64,000 nucleotides of DNA, taken from positions 20,390 through 84,389 of the forward strand of contig VGDL01000008.1 of the NCBI GenBank assembly GCA_016869735.1, read 5' to 3'. Below, piece by piece: positions 1 to 8,993 of the stretch (positions are counted from its first letter, which is position 1; each line of letters begins with the position of its first letter). The notes under the pieces are model-generated. The model was not told where the DNA came from. It saw only the letters and a program-made list of their open reading frames with translations, and did not search any database. The position numbers were made by a program, and so were the translations under genes. The stretch comes from Alphaproteobacteria bacterium (GTDB lineage Bacteria > Pseudomonadota > Alphaproteobacteria > Acetobacterales > Acetobacteraceae).

Positions 1-1
1 G

Positions 2-721
2 CGCCGCGCCAAGGACAAGGCCGTGGCCGGACTGCTGCCGGATGCGAAAAGCCAGGTGACTTTGCGCTATGTGGATGGCAAGCCGGTGGGTGCCACTTCC
101 ATCGTTGTCTCCACCCAGCATGAGGAATCGCTGGAACAGGCGGACATCAAGCGCCTGCTGCGCCCGATTGTGGAATCCGTGCTGCCCAAGGGCTGGATGT
201 GCCCGGATAGCGAATTCTACGTGAATCCCACCGGCACCTTCATCATTGGTGGGCCGGATGGCGATTGCGGCCTCACCGGGCGCAAGATCATTGTGGACAC
301 CTATGGCGGTGCTGCGCCGCATGGTGGCGGCGCATTCTCCGGCAAGGACCCGACCAAGGTGGACCGTTCAGCCGCCTATGCCGCGCGTTATGTCGCGAAG
401 AATGTCGTGGCGTCTGGCCTTGCGGATAAGTGCACCATTCAGGTGAGCTATGCGATTGGCGTTTCCAAGCCTCTGTCGGTCTATTTCGACCTGCATGGCA
501 CGGGCAAGGATGTGGATGAGGCGAAGTTGGCGAAGGTGATTGACGGCATGGTCAATCTCTCCCCGCGTGGCATTCGTGAGCATCTGAAGCTGAACCGCCC
601 GATCTATGTGCCGACCAGCGCCTATGGCCATTTCGGCCGCGTGCCGGATGCGGCGAAGGGCACCTTCACCTGGGAAATGACCGATCTGGCGGATGAGCTG
701 AAGCGCGCTTTCGGGCGTTGA
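2..721 (+). CDS. metK: S-adenosylmethionine synthetase, C-terminal part
   Basis: Makes S-adenosylmethionine from methionine and ATP in the cytoplasm. Only the last 239 residues are inside the window; the frame is already open at base 2 and the start lies upstream. The family signature GGGAFSGKD sits in the middle of the visible part, followed by the VDRSAAY segment and the conserved YAIG and PLS motifs of the C-terminal domain. The end matches the usual family end. trmB follows 68 bases downstream, after a likely terminator. Any SAM-sensing leader would be outside the window. Confidence 0.97.
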   Translation, partial: RRAKDKAVAGLLPDAKSQVTLRYVDGKPVGATSIVVSTQHEESLEQADIKRLLRPIVESVLPKGWMCPDSEFYVNPTGTFIIGGPDGDCGLTGRKIIVDTYGGAAPHGGGAFSGKDPTKVDRSAAYAARYVAKNVVASGLADKCTIQVSYAIGVSKPLSVYFDLHGTGKDVDEAKLAKVIDGMVNLSPRGIREHLKLNRPIYVPTSAYGHFGRVPDAAKGTFTWEMTDLADELKRAFGR

Positions 722-743
722 GGCGCTGATCGGATTACCTTTG

Positions 744-779
744 GGGCGGCGGGTGCAAGCCTGCCGCCCTTTGCTTTTT
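744..779 (+). terminator. Probable intrinsic terminator after metK
   Basis: A GC-rich stem of about nine pairs (left arm near 745-753, right arm near 760-768) with a six-base loop is followed by a T-rich tract (CTTTGCTTTTT). It ends about ten bases before the trmB start codon, so it probably separates metK from trmB, or passes only part of the transcription on. Confidence 0.55.
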
Positions 780-789
780 AGGACTGCGC

Positions 790-1500
790 ATGACCGCTGA
801 TCGCCCCCCGCTGGCTGATAGTGTGCCGGACCGGCTTTATGGCCGGCGCCGCGGCCACCCCTTACGCCCGCGCCAGCAGCGCTTGCTCGATGAAACCCTG
901 CCGCGCCTTCGGCTCACCCAAGCACAAGCAGCTGATCCGCGCGCGGCCTTCGGCATGGGCGATGTGCCGCTATGGCTCGAAGTCGGGTTTGGTGGCGGCG
1001 AACACACGCTGGACCAGATCGCAGCGCAACCTGAGGTTGCCTATATCGCCTCAGAAGTGTTTGAGAACGGGCTTTGCGCTTTGCTGACGCGCCTGGTGCC
1101 GGAAGGGGCGGAGGCGACCGGCGCTTTGGCGCGCAATCTCAAGCTCTGGCCGCAGGATGCGCGGCATTTGTTGCGCGCCCTGCCAGAAGCGGCCTTGGAT
1201 CGCCTGTTCCTGATGTTCCCCGACCCCTGGCCCAAGGCGCGCCATGCCAAAAGGCGCTTTGTGCATCCGGAATTGCTGCCCATGGTGGCGCGCGCCATGA
1301 AGCCAGGCGGCGTTTGGCGCATTGCCTCTGATGATCCGACCTTTCAGGCCTGGGTGAGGGATTGCATGGGCGCGCAGGAATTTTTCACGCTGGGGAGCCT
1401 TGCCGAAACACGCCCCGCCGGCTGGCCGCCAACCCGTTATGAAGCCAAGGCGCTGCGCGAAGGGCGCCAGCCGCTTTATTGGGAATGGGTCAGGCGCTGA
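790..1500 (+). CDS. trmB: tRNA (guanine-46-N7)-methyltransferase
   Basis: Methylates G46 in the variable loop of tRNA using SAM. At 236 residues it has the usual family length. The N-terminal YGRRRG segment is typical of alphaproteobacterial TrmB. The SAM-binding EVGFGGGEH motif is at about residues 64-72, and the tRNA-binding/catalytic FPDPWPK motif at 143-149. It lies directly after metK, which makes its methyl donor; the two are often neighbours in this class. The ATG at 790 gives the complete conserved N-terminus. Confidence 0.95.
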   Translation: MTADRPPLADSVPDRLYGRRRGHPLRPRQQRLLDETLPRLRLTQAQAADPRAAFGMGDVPLWLEVGFGGGEHTLDQIAAQPEVAYIASEVFENGLCALLTRLVPEGAEATGALARNLKLWPQDARHLLRALPEAALDRLFLMFPDPWPKARHAKRRFVHPELLPMVARAMKPGGVWRIASDDPTFQAWVRDCMGAQEFFTLGSLAETRPAGWPPTRYEAKALREGRQPLYWEWVRR

Positions 1501-1518
1501 ATTGATTTGAGCGACTGA

Positions 1519-2055
1519 TCACGGACCGCGCCACATACCCTGTAACACCGGCAAGCCCCGCCGATGGTGATGGATTGCCACGGCGCCATGGCCCATCGCC
1601 AGCACCACTAACCCCCAAGCCGCACCCTGATGCAAAGGGCGCAACACATCATACAGCGCCTGATTCGGCGGGAAGGGATGCGGAATGGGCAGGATCAGAA
1701 AGAACACGGTCTCCACCGCCACAGGCGCCGCAGCCGCGCTCAGGAAACCCAGCACCGGCACGGTGATCAGCAGCGCATACAGCAAGCCCTGGCCCCATCG
1801 CGCCGCGCCTTGCTGCCAGCCGGGCAGCATGAAAGGCGCAGGCCGACCACGCCGCGCCAAAAGCCAAAGCCGCCAGACCCAAAGCGGGATCAGCAGCAAA
1901 CCAAGGCTTTTATGCAATTGATAGGTCAGGATTTTGGCAAAAAGCGCTGAAAGCGGAAGCGCCACCATCACCAAGGCCAGCAGGAAATTCACAAAAACCA
2001 GGCCCGCCATGGCCCAATGCAGGCGCCGTTGCGCCGCCGACCATGCTCCTTGCAT
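1519..2055 (-). CDS. Cytochrome b561 family membrane protein
   Basis: A 178-residue protein with four hydrophobic helices. Histidines near the helix ends fit bis-His heme b ligation: H13 in RRLHW, H48 in YQLHKS, a third in the PLHQGA segment and others near the C-terminus. This is the layout of bacterial cytochrome b561, which passes electrons between quinone and periplasmic partners. It starts only a few bases after the stop of the YceI gene upstream, so the two are an operon. The pairing of YceI with b561 is common and suggests a shared isoprenoid quinone/redox role. The physiological electron donor cannot be told from sequence. Confidence 0.85.
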   Translation of the reverse strand: MQGAWSAAQRRLHWAMAGLVFVNFLLALVMVALPLSALFAKILTYQLHKSLGLLLIPLWVWRLWLLARRGRPAPFMLPGWQQGAARWGQGLLYALLITVPVLGFLSAAAAPVAVETVFFLILPIPHPFPPNQALYDVLRPLHQGAAWGLVVLAMGHGAVAIHHHRRGLPVLQGMWRGP

Positions 2056-2059
2056 TGGC

Positions 2060-2665
2060 CTATCCGATCACCAAGCTGACCGAAACCGCCAATTGCACCC
2101 GATCCGCGGTCGCCAACATATCGGCGGTCATGCCGAAAGCCGTGCGGCTTATCTCGCCACGCGCGGTGCAATCCACAATCTCGGCCCCTGTCGCGGCATA
2201 ACGCCGGCGGCGCGCCAGCTTCGCCTGAAGCGTGAAGGGCTGGGTCACGCCGCGCATTTCCAAGGGGCCGGCCAGATCAAATGCCTCAATCCGCCCGCCC
2301 TTTAGGGCGCTGCCGGAAAACCGCGCCAGCGGCCAGCGTTCTGCATCGAAATAGGCGGGCGAACGCAGCAAATCAGCCGCCCCTGGATAGGCATGGGCGA
2401 TGGAAGCGGTTTCCACCTGCACCGCCACGCGCGCTGTCTCCGGCCTTTCGGGATCCAGCGTCAATTCACAGGCGAAGCGCGAAAACTGCCCGGTCGAGGT
2501 CAGCACCAGCAAATGCCGCGCAATGAATTCCAGCCTTCCCTGGGTATGATCAAAGCGAAAGACCCGCGTGGCATGCGCTGGCGAGGGTGTCAGGCCCAGC
2601 AACGGCAGTACTGCGCCAGCCAGGGCGCGGCGCGGTATCATTAGGGGATTGGGCTTCACCAGCAT
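2060..2665 (-). CDS. YceI family periplasmic protein
   Basis: A lipocalin-like YceI protein, a family that binds isoprenoid lipids in the periplasm. After a signal peptide ending near PAHA the mature protein shows the expected order: FDHTQGRLEF, then SGQF-like strands, a SPAYFDAERWP segment and a GPLEMRGVTQPF segment. The start at 2665 gives 201 residues and has an AGGA Shine-Dalgarno nine bases ahead; a second ATG at 2641 (193 residues) lacks one. The open frame runs further upstream, but that part is antisense to rimP and has no YceI similarity. It heads the two-gene operon with cytochrome b561 and diverges from rimP. Confidence 0.85.
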   Translation of the reverse strand: MLVKPNPLMIPRRALAGAVLPLLGLTPSPAHATRVFRFDHTQGRLEFIARHLLVLTSTGQFSRFACELTLDPERPETARVAVQVETASIAHAYPGAADLLRSPAYFDAERWPLARFSGSALKGGRIEAFDLAGPLEMRGVTQPFTLQAKLARRRRYAATGAEIVDCTARGEISRTAFGMTADMLATADRVQLAVSVSLVIG

Positions 2666-2717
2666 GTATCGTGATCCTAACCAAGTTGTGGCAACTGCTC
2701 CATCCTTTTCAAAGCTC

Positions 2718-2746
2718 TTGCCTTTTGGTTGCTTCAGCGCTAAGAA
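2718..2746 (+). promoter_or_regulatory. Putative sigma-70 promoter of the rimP-nusA-infB operon
   Basis: TTGCCT at 2718-2723 and TAAGAA at 2741-2746 are separated by 17 bases. They lie in the intergenic region between the divergent YceI and rimP genes. A start near 2753 would give a short leader of about 50 bases containing the hairpin at 2776-2805. Assigned by pattern only. Confidence 0.4.
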
Positions 2747-2775
2747 AACAGAAATCACACCATCCGAGCTTATGG

Positions 2776-2811
2776 GGGGTGGCCTTGAAAGGGGCCGCCT
2801 TTTTTGTTTTT
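2776..2811 (+). promoter_or_regulatory. Terminator-like hairpin (candidate attenuator) at the rimP start
   Basis: The left arm GGTGGCC (2778-2784) pairs with GGCCGCC (2793-2799) with one G-T wobble; the loop is TTGAAAGG. Six Ts (2800-2805) follow at once, then G and five more Ts. This has every mark of an intrinsic terminator, yet it sits inside the operon's first gene: the only usable rimP start codons (TTG at 2804 or 2810) are within the T tract, and the purine-rich GAAAGGGG that could act as ribosome-binding site is in the loop and right arm. Since the operon encodes NusA, a factor that changes termination at such hairpins, feedback is plausible. Confidence 0.6.
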
Positions 2812-3343
2812 GCAACCTGATCTGCCTCATCACGAAGGGCTTGAAGCCCGCATCGCGGAAGCGATCCTGCCCAGCCTGACGCAGCTTGGCTATGAATTGG
2901 TGCGCGTGCAGGTTTCCGGCAAGGAACGCCCGGTGGTGCAGATCATGGCGGACCGCGCCGATGAAGCGCCCTTCACCGTGGATGATTGCGAAACCATCAG
3001 CCATGCCGTTGGCGCGGTGCTGGATGTCGCGGACCCGATCAAGGGCGAATGGATGCTGGAAGTTTCCTCCGCCGGGATTGATCGCCCGCTGACGCGCACC
3101 AAGGATTGGAACCGCTTCGCCGGGCATGTCGCAACGGTGGAGCTTTCCATACCCATGGATGGCCGCAAGCGTTTTCGCGGCATTGCACTTGGCGCCGATG
3201 ACCAGGAAGCGCGGCTCAAGCTTGATGATGGCACTGAATTGGCGTTGCCGCGCAGCAATATCCGCCGCGCTAAGCTGGTGCTGACCGATGAATTGATCGC
3301 GGCGACGGCGAAGCCCGATGCCCCAACCATAACGACCCATTAA
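2804..3343 (+). CDS. rimP: Ribosome maturation factor RimP
   Basis: Needed for assembly of the 30S subunit. The core is clear: the segment [20 protein letters not shown], then [21 protein letters not shown] and the [12 protein letters not shown] signature, followed by the C-terminal SH3-like domain. It is 179 residues from the TTG at 2804. An in-frame TGA at 2786 leaves only TTG codons (2804, 2810) before the conserved region, so a rare start codon is forced. No ATG or GTG is available upstream. nusA follows after 14 bases. Confidence 0.93.
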   Translation: MFLQPDLPHHEGLEARIAEAILPSLTQLGYELVRVQVSGKERPVVQIMADRADEAPFTVDDCETISHAVGAVLDVADPIKGEWMLEVSSAGIDRPLTRTKDWNRFAGHVATVELSIPMDGRKRFRGIALGADDQEARLKLDDGTELALPRSNIRRAKLVLTDELIAATAKPDAPTITTH

Positions 3344-3357
3344 CAGGAGAATTCGCC

Positions 3358-4881
3358 ATGGCCATTGACATCGCCATCGCCCGTCCGGAATTGCTGCAAG
3401 TGGCCGATGCCGTCGCGCGCGAAAAAATGATCGAGCGTGAGGAAGTGCTGGAAGCCATGGAACAGGCAATCCAGAAGGCGGGTCGCGCCAAATACGGGCT
3501 TGAGAAAGACATTCGCGCCACCATTGACCGCAAGGATGGCCGCGTGAAGCTGGAACGCTTCACCGAAGTGGTGGAAGCCGAACCGGTAGAAAGCGAAGCG
3601 ACGCAAATCCCTTTGCGCATTGCGCAAAAGATCAAGCCAGGCATTCAGCTTGGTGAGTTCATTGTGGACCCGCTGCCGCCGATTGATTTCGGCCGCATCG
3701 CCGCGCAGACCGCGAAGCAGGTGATTGTCCAGCGCGTGCGTGAAGTGGAACGCCGCAAGCAATTCGAAGAATACAAGGACCGCGTTGGCGAAATCATCAA
3801 TGGCACGGTCAAGCGCACCGAATATGGCAACCTGATGGTGGATCTTGGCCGGGCCGAAGCGCTGCTGCGCCGTGATGAAACCATCCCGCGCGAAGCCTTC
3901 CGCAATGGGGACCGCGTGCGCGCCTATATCTACGATGTGCGCGAAGAACCGCGCGGGCCGCAGATTTTCCTCTCTCGCACCCATCCGGGCTTTTTGGCGA
4001 AGCTGTTCGCGCAGGAAGTGCCAGAAATTTATGACGGCATCATCGAAATCAAGGCCGTGGCGCGTGATCCCGGCAGCCGCGCCAAGATGGCGGTGATCAG
4101 CCGCGATACCTCGATTGACCCTGTCGGCGCTTGCGTGGGTATGCGCGGGTCGCGCGTGCAGGCGGTGGTTGCCGAATTGCAGGGCGAAAAGATTGATATC
4201 ATTCCCTGGTCGCCCGATCAGGCGACCTTCATCGTGAATGCGTTGGCACCTGCTGAAGTCAGTAAGGTGGTGCTGGATGATGAAGGCCGCCGCGTGGAAG
4301 TGGTGGTACCGGATGATCAGCTCAGCCTTGCCATTGGGCGTCGCGGGCAGAATGTGCGCTTGGCATCCCAGCTTACGCGCTATGATGTGGATATCCTGAC
4401 GGAAGCCGAGGAAAGCGAACGCCGCCAGGAAGAATTCCGCCGCCGCACCGGGCTTTTTGTTGAAGCCTTGGATGTGGATGATGTGATCGCGGGGCTTCTG
4501 GTGCAGGAAGGCTTCGGTTCCATCGAAGACATCGTGCAGGCACCGGATGAGGAATTGGCCGAAATCGAAGGCTTTGATGAAAGTGTCGCCGCCGAATTGA
4601 AGCGCCGCGCTGAAGCCTTCATTGAAAAGCGGGATGCCGAAATGGATGAAAAGCGCCGTGACCTTGGCGTGGATGACGTGCTGATCGAAGTGGGCGGCTT
4701 TACGCCGGCCATGATGGTGACGCTCGGCGAAAAGGGCGTGAAGTCGCTGGAAGACCTAGCTGATTTGGCGGGGGATGAATTGGTGGAAATCCTCGGCGCC
4801 GAAGCGGTGGATGAGGAAACGGCCAATGCCATCGTCATGGAAGCGCGTCGTCGTGCCGGCTGGCTCGGCGATGAGGCATGA
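3358..4881 (+). CDS. nusA: Transcription termination/antitermination factor NusA
   Basis: Binds RNA polymerase and modulates pausing, termination and antitermination. At 507 residues the order of domains is complete: N-terminal polymerase-binding domain, S1 domain (about 143-200, GTVKRTEYGNLMVDLG), KH1 near 255 (GACVGMRGSRV), KH2 near 321 (AIGRRGQN), and two acidic helix-hairpin-helix repeats in the C-terminal 140 residues. A strong AGGAG lies ahead of the ATG. It may act on the terminator-like hairpin at the start of its own operon. Confidence 0.97.
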   Translation: MAIDIAIARPELLQVADAVAREKMIEREEVLEAMEQAIQKAGRAKYGLEKDIRATIDRKDGRVKLERFTEVVEAEPVESEATQIPLRIAQKIKPGIQLGEFIVDPLPPIDFGRIAAQTAKQVIVQRVREVERRKQFEEYKDRVGEIINGTVKRTEYGNLMVDLGRAEALLRRDETIPREAFRNGDRVRAYIYDVREEPRGPQIFLSRTHPGFLAKLFAQEVPEIYDGIIEIKAVARDPGSRAKMAVISRDTSIDPVGACVGMRGSRVQAVVAELQGEKIDIIPWSPDQATFIVNALAPAEVSKVVLDDEGRRVEVVVPDDQLSLAIGRRGQNVRLASQLTRYDVDILTEAEESERRQEEFRRRTGLFVEALDVDDVIAGLLVQEGFGSIEDIVQAPDEELAEIEGFDESVAAELKRRAEAFIEKRDAEMDEKRRDLGVDDVLIEVGGFTPAMMVTLGEKGVKSLEDLADLAGDELVEILGAEAVDEETANAIVMEARRRAGWLGDEA

Positions 4882-4890
4882 GGCACAGCC

Positions 4891-5505
4891 CTGAACGCAA
4901 CCGCCGCCCTGCCGGAGGAAGATGAGCCCGAGAAGGGCCCGCTTCGCCGCTGCATCGCCACACGTGAAAGCCTTCCCAAGGCGGAAATGATCCGCTTTGT
5001 GCTGGGGCCGGGGCGTGAAATTGTGCCGGATTTGGCCGAAAGGCTGCCCGGGCGGGGAATGTGGTTGAGCGCGCGGGCCGATGTGCTAGAAGGCGCCATC
5101 AGCCGGGGGGCTTTTACGCGCGCTGCGCGCGGCCCTGTGGTTGTTCCGCCCGGTCTTCCGGCATTGCTGCAACAGGGCCTTCGCACCAGGATTGCTGATC
5201 TGCTGGGGCTTGCGCGCCGGGCAGGGCAGGCGGTGGCGGGTTGGCAGGCGGTGCGGGAATGGCGCGCCGCGGATCGTATTGCATTGCTGGTGCAGGCCAA
5301 GGATGGCAGCTCAGCAGAGCGTGAACGCCTCTCGGGCGGTGGCATGGCGGCGATCGTGCCGCTTGATGCCGCTGAATTGGGGCGGGTTTTTGGGCGTGAC
5401 CACATTGTTCATGTGGCGGTCGCGCCGGGCCGTTTGGCGGAAGCCATCCGGTCTGAGGCGGGCAGGCTTTCTGGCCTTTCTCCGTCAGAAGTGGCTAAAT
5501 CCTAA
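4891..5505 (+). CDS. ylxR: YlxR (DUF448) fused to an L7Ae-like domain; unusual start
   Basis: RNA-binding protein of the nusA-infB operon. The YlxR signature (RRCIATRE followed by PKAEMIRFV) is in the N-terminal third and an L7Ae-like domain (RTRIADLLGLARRAGQ onward) fills the rest; the fusion is common in alphaproteobacteria. The reading frame holds no ATG, GTG or TTG between the nusA stop (4879-4881) and M at 4987, which is already inside the signature. I place the start at CTG 4891 because GAGG (4880-4883) lies seven bases ahead; this gives 204 residues. The alternative is a one-base indel: ATG 4878, overlapping the nusA stop, is in another frame and closes at 4925. Confidence 0.75.
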   Translation: MNATAALPEEDEPEKGPLRRCIATRESLPKAEMIRFVLGPGREIVPDLAERLPGRGMWLSARADVLEGAISRGAFTRAARGPVVVPPGLPALLQQGLRTRIADLLGLARRAGQAVAGWQAVREWRAADRIALLVQAKDGSSAERERLSGGGMAAIVPLDAAELGRVFGRDHIVHVAVAPGRLAEAIRSEAGRLSGLSPSEVAKS

Positions 5506-5564
5506 GGCTGTCCGGGTTATGCGGCGGTTCAATGTGTATCAGATGATCGGGTTCAAAGCGGCGA

Positions 5565-8504
5565 ATGAGTGACCAGAACGAGCAGGACGCGGGTAAAAGC
5601 AGGCTGAGCCTTCGGCCCGGCGGACGCCTCGAGCTTGGCAAGACGGTGGATGCGGGCAGCGTCCGCCAATCCTTCAGCCACGGCCGATCGAAGACCGTGC
5701 AGGTCGAGGTTGTAAAGAAGCGCGCGGTAGCGCCAAGCCCGGTGCGCCCGGGTATTGGTGTGCCCGCCGCGCGCGCGCTTGGCCCGGCACCCGCGGCCAA
5801 GGCACCGGGCGCCCCCGCGACTACACCCACGCCCACGCCCACCGTGGCACCACCCGCCGCAGCCCCGATAGAAGCGGCACCGGTAGCACCGGCGCCCGCA
5901 CCGCCGCCGGTTGTGGAGCCAGCGCCAAGCCCGGCCGTAGAAGCCGTAGAAATAGCGGAAACCCCGGCAGCGCCCCCCGCGCCGAAACCCGCACCCCCAT
6001 CCCCAGCTTCTACGCGCGTTGCGGCACCGCCGCCGCCAACGCGGTCAGGCGCCGGTTCTGCGCGCCCTGGCGCGGGTGGGTCAGGCCGCCCGGGTGCTGG
6101 CGGCCAGGCCGGCACCACCACCACAGGCAGGCCGCTGACCCAGGCGGAACTCGCCATGCGTCAGCGGGTGCTGGAAGAAAATCGCCGCAATGAAGCGCAG
6201 CGCCAGCGTGAGGAACGCGAACGTCAGGCGCTGACGGTGCGTTCTGCCGCTGAAGAAGCCGCGCGCCGCGTTGAAGAAGAAGCCCGCGCCAAGGAAGAAG
6301 CTGCCCGCCGGGCTGAGGAAGAAGCCCGCGCTGCCCAGGAAGCCGCGCGTCGCCCTGCCCCGCCACCCGGTGCCCAAGCTACCGCGCCTGCCGCGGCACC
6401 TGGTCGTGGGCCGGCTGGCGCGCCCGTGCGCAAGCCGGCCACGACGGAAGCGCCGGTCAAGTTGACCCTGAAGGCGCGTTCCCCGTCCGATGATGATGAG
6501 GACGGGCCGCGCCGCCCGGCGCTGCGTCGCCCTGGCGCGGCACCTGGCCCGGCCAAGCGGCTTACCCTCGCCCCGGTCAAGAAATCGCCGCCCGGCGCTG
6601 ATCGTCGCCGCGAAGGCCGCATTGACGTGCAGGCCGCGCTTGAAGGTGAAGATGAACGCACGCGGTCCATCGCTTCTGTCCGGCGGGCGCGTGAACGTGA
6701 ACGCCGCCAGCAGGAATTGGCGCGGCTTCGGTCCGGCACTGAACGTGTGGTGCGCGAAGTGGTGGTGCCGGAAAGCATCACCGTGCAGGAATTGGCCAAT
6801 CGTATGGCTGCGCGCGGCGGGGAAGTGGTGAAAAGCCTGTTCCGCATGGGCGTGATGGCGACGCTCACGCAAAGCATTGATGCCGATACTGCCGAATTGG
6901 TGGTGCAGGAATTTGGCCATCGCGTGAAGCGCGTGAGTGAATCCGATGTCGAAATCGGCCTGGAAGGCGCGCAGGATACGGATACGCAGCTGCTGCCGCG
7001 CCCGCCTGTGGTCACCATCATGGGCCATGTTGACCATGGCAAGACCAGCCTTTTGGATGCGCTCCGCAAGACCGATGTTGTCGCGCATGAAGCGGGCGGC
7101 ATCACGCAGCATATCGGCGCCTATCAGATCACGGTGCCAGCCGGTGATCGCGTGACCTTCATTGATACACCTGGCCATGAAGCCTTCACCGCCATGCGTG
7201 CGCGTGGTGCTTCGGTCACGGATATGGTGGTGCTGGTGGTGGCGGCGGATGATGGTGTCATGCCGCAAACCGTGGAAGCCATCCGCCATGCGCGCGCTGC
7301 CAATGTGCCGCTGATTGTTGCGGTGAATAAAATTGACAAGCCCGGCGTGAAGCCCGAACGCGTGAAGCAGGAATTGCTGCAGCACGAAATCGTGGTGGAA
7401 AGCCTTGGCGGCGAAACCCAGGAAATCGAAGTCTCCGCCACCCAGAAGATCAATTTGGACAAGCTGCTGGAAGCGATTTCGCTGCAGGCAGAAATCCTTG
7501 ATCTGCGGGCCAATCCGGACCGCGCGGCGGAAGGCACCGTGATTGAAAGCAAGCTGGATCGCGGGCGCGGCCCCGTGGCGACCGTTCTGGTGCAAAAGGG
7601 CTCGCTCAAGCAGGGTGACATTGTCGTGGCCGGCGCCGAATGGGGCCGTGTGCGCGCAATGCTGGATGACAAGGGCCGCCAATTGAAGGATGCCGGGCCA
7701 TCCTTGCCGGTGGAAATCCTGGGCCTTTCCGGCGTGCCGACGGCGGGCGAGAATTTCATCGCCGTTGAAAACGAAGCCCGCGCGCGGGAAATTTCCGAAT
7801 TCCGTCAGCGCAAGCTGCGCGAAAAAGCCACCGCCACTGCCGGCGCTGGCCGTGGCAGCCTGACCGATATGCTGGCCCGCATCCAGGCGGGTGAGCAGAA
7901 GGAAGTTGCTGTCGTTGTGAAGGCCGATGTGCAGGGTAGCTCTGAAGCCATCGGCGTCACGCTCGGCAAGCTTGGCAATGAAGAAGTGCGGGTGCGCGTA
8001 CTGCATAGCGCGGTGGGGCAGATCACGGAATCCGATATCCAGCTGGCCAAGGCGTCCGATGCGGTGATCGTTGCCTTCAATGTGCGCGCCACATCGCAAG
8101 CGCGGGATCTGGCGCAGCGCGAAGCTGTCGAAATCCGCTACTATTCGATCATTTACGAAGTCGCGGATGACATTGAAAAGCTGGTCAAGGGCAAGCTCGC
8201 ACCGGTGCAGCGCGAAAAGTTCTTGGGCTATGCGCAGATTTTGCAGGTCTTCGAAGTCAAGCGCATCGGCAAGGTGGCCGGCTGCCGTATCACGGAAGGC
8301 CAGGTCAAGCGCGGTGCCGGCGTGCGGTTGTTGCGCGATGGTGTCGTGATCCATCAGGGCGAATTGTCCACGCTGCGGCGCTTCAAGGATGATGTGCGCG
8401 AAGTGGGCAATGGCCTGGAATGCGGCATGTCCTTCGCCAATTACGATGACATCCGCGTTGGCGATCAGATCGAATGCTATGAGACGGAGACAGTGGCGGG
8501 CTGA
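5565..8504 (+). CDS. infB: Translation initiation factor IF-2
   Basis: GTPase that brings initiator tRNA to the 30S subunit. 979 residues, typical for this class. The N-terminus has the alphaproteobacterial IF2 motif [13 protein letters not shown], followed by a long Ala/Pro-rich stretch and a charged helical region rich in EEAARR repeats. GTPase motifs: GHVDHGKT at 487-494, DTPGHE and NKID. The C-terminal half holds the beta-barrel and fMet-tRNA-binding domains. The ATG at 5565 gives the conserved N-terminus, though only a weak ribosome site is visible. Confidence 0.97.
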   Translation: MSDQNEQDAGKSRLSLRPGGRLELGKTVDAGSVRQSFSHGRSKTVQVEVVKKRAVAPSPVRPGIGVPAARALGPAPAAKAPGAPATTPTPTPTVAPPAAAPIEAAPVAPAPAPPPVVEPAPSPAVEAVEIAETPAAPPAPKPAPPSPASTRVAAPPPPTRSGAGSARPGAGGSGRPGAGGQAGTTTTGRPLTQAELAMRQRVLEENRRNEAQRQREERERQALTVRSAAEEAARRVEEEARAKEEAARRAEEEARAAQEAARRPAPPPGAQATAPAAAPGRGPAGAPVRKPATTEAPVKLTLKARSPSDDDEDGPRRPALRRPGAAPGPAKRLTLAPVKKSPPGADRRREGRIDVQAALEGEDERTRSIASVRRARERERRQQELARLRSGTERVVREVVVPESITVQELANRMAARGGEVVKSLFRMGVMATLTQSIDADTAELVVQEFGHRVKRVSESDVEIGLEGAQDTDTQLLPRPPVVTIMGHVDHGKTSLLDALRKTDVVAHEAGGITQHIGAYQITVPAGDRVTFIDTPGHEAFTAMRARGASVTDMVVLVVAADDGVMPQTVEAIRHARAANVPLIVAVNKIDKPGVKPERVKQELLQHEIVVESLGGETQEIEVSATQKINLDKLLEAISLQAEILDLRANPDRAAEGTVIESKLDRGRGPVATVLVQKGSLKQGDIVVAGAEWGRVRAMLDDKGRQLKDAGPSLPVEILGLSGVPTAGENFIAVENEARAREISEFRQRKLREKATATAGAGRGSLTDMLARIQAGEQKEVAVVVKADVQGSSEAIGVTLGKLGNEEVRVRVLHSAVGQITESDIQLAKASDAVIVAFNVRATSQARDLAQREAVEIRYYSIIYEVADDIEKLVKGKLAPVQREKFLGYAQILQVFEVKRIGKVAGCRITEGQVKRGAGVRLLRDGVVIHQGELSTLRRFKDDVREVGNGLECGMSFANYDDIRVGDQIECYETETVAG

Positions 8505-8536
8505 TCAGCCCCCACGGCTTTCGGCCTTTCTGGCAA

Positions 8537-8558
8537 GCCTGGGCTGTGCGGCCCAGGC
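8537..8558 (+). other. Hairpin between infB and rbfA
   Basis: A perfect eight-pair stem (GCCTGGGC and GCCCAGGC) with a six-base loop lies in the 66-base gap. No T tract follows, so termination is unlikely. It could be an RNA-processing or stability site. Confidence 0.4.
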
Positions 8559-8570
8559 AGGGAACCCTTC

Positions 8571-8993
8571 ATGAGCAAGCATCAGCATCAAGGCCGGGCG
8601 GAAGGCCCTTCCCAGCGCCAATTGCGCGTGGGTGAGGAAGTGCGCCACGCGCTTGCCGCCACCTTCGCGCGCGCGGAGTTCCGAGACCCTGCCTTGCAGG
8701 GACTGCACCTGACGGTGACAGAGGTGCGTGCCTCGCCTGATTTGAAGCACATGACCGCCTTTGTTGCGGCACTCGGGCGGGAAATCACCAAGGAAGAATT
8801 GGCCGGCCTCAGGCGCGTGAGTTCCTTCCTGCGACGGGAAGTTTCCCATAGCGTGCGGCTGAAATTCGCGCCTGATCTGCATTTCCAGTCTGATACCGCA
8901 CTTGATTACGCCATGCACGTAGATGAGGTGATGCGCCGGCCCGAAGTGCAGCGCGACCTGCAAGCCAAGCCTGAAGGGGATGACAAGGCATGA
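8571..8993 (+). CDS. rbfA: 30S ribosome-binding factor RbfA
   Basis: Cold-shock factor for late 30S maturation, acting on the 16S 5' helix. 140 residues. Family features: QRQLRVGEEVRHALA at the start, LTVTEVRASPDLKHMTAFV in the KH-like fold, and SFLRREVSHSVRLKFAPDLHF with DEVMRR near the end. Its TGA overlaps the truB ATG (ATGA at 8990-8993), so the two are translationally coupled. Confidence 0.95.
   Translation: MSKHQHQGRAEGPSQRQLRVGEEVRHALAATFARAEFRDPALQGLHLTVTEVRASPDLKHMTAFVAALGREITKEELAGLRRVSSFLRREVSHSVRLKFAPDLHFQSDTALDYAMHVDEVMRRPEVQRDLQAKPEGDDKA

Noticed and set aside
1501..1518. Terminator between trmB and the cytochrome b561 gene.
   Set aside because: Only 18 bases separate the convergent stops and no stable stem is visible in them.
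6081..8354. A very long open frame antisense to infB (and similar ones opposite uvrB, the BVMO gene and the amidohydrolase gene).
   Set aside because: High-GC coding sequence leaves long stop-free antisense frames. The translations are low-complexity or His/Arg-rich, have no recognisable motifs and no ribosome sites, while the sense frames are well-known proteins.
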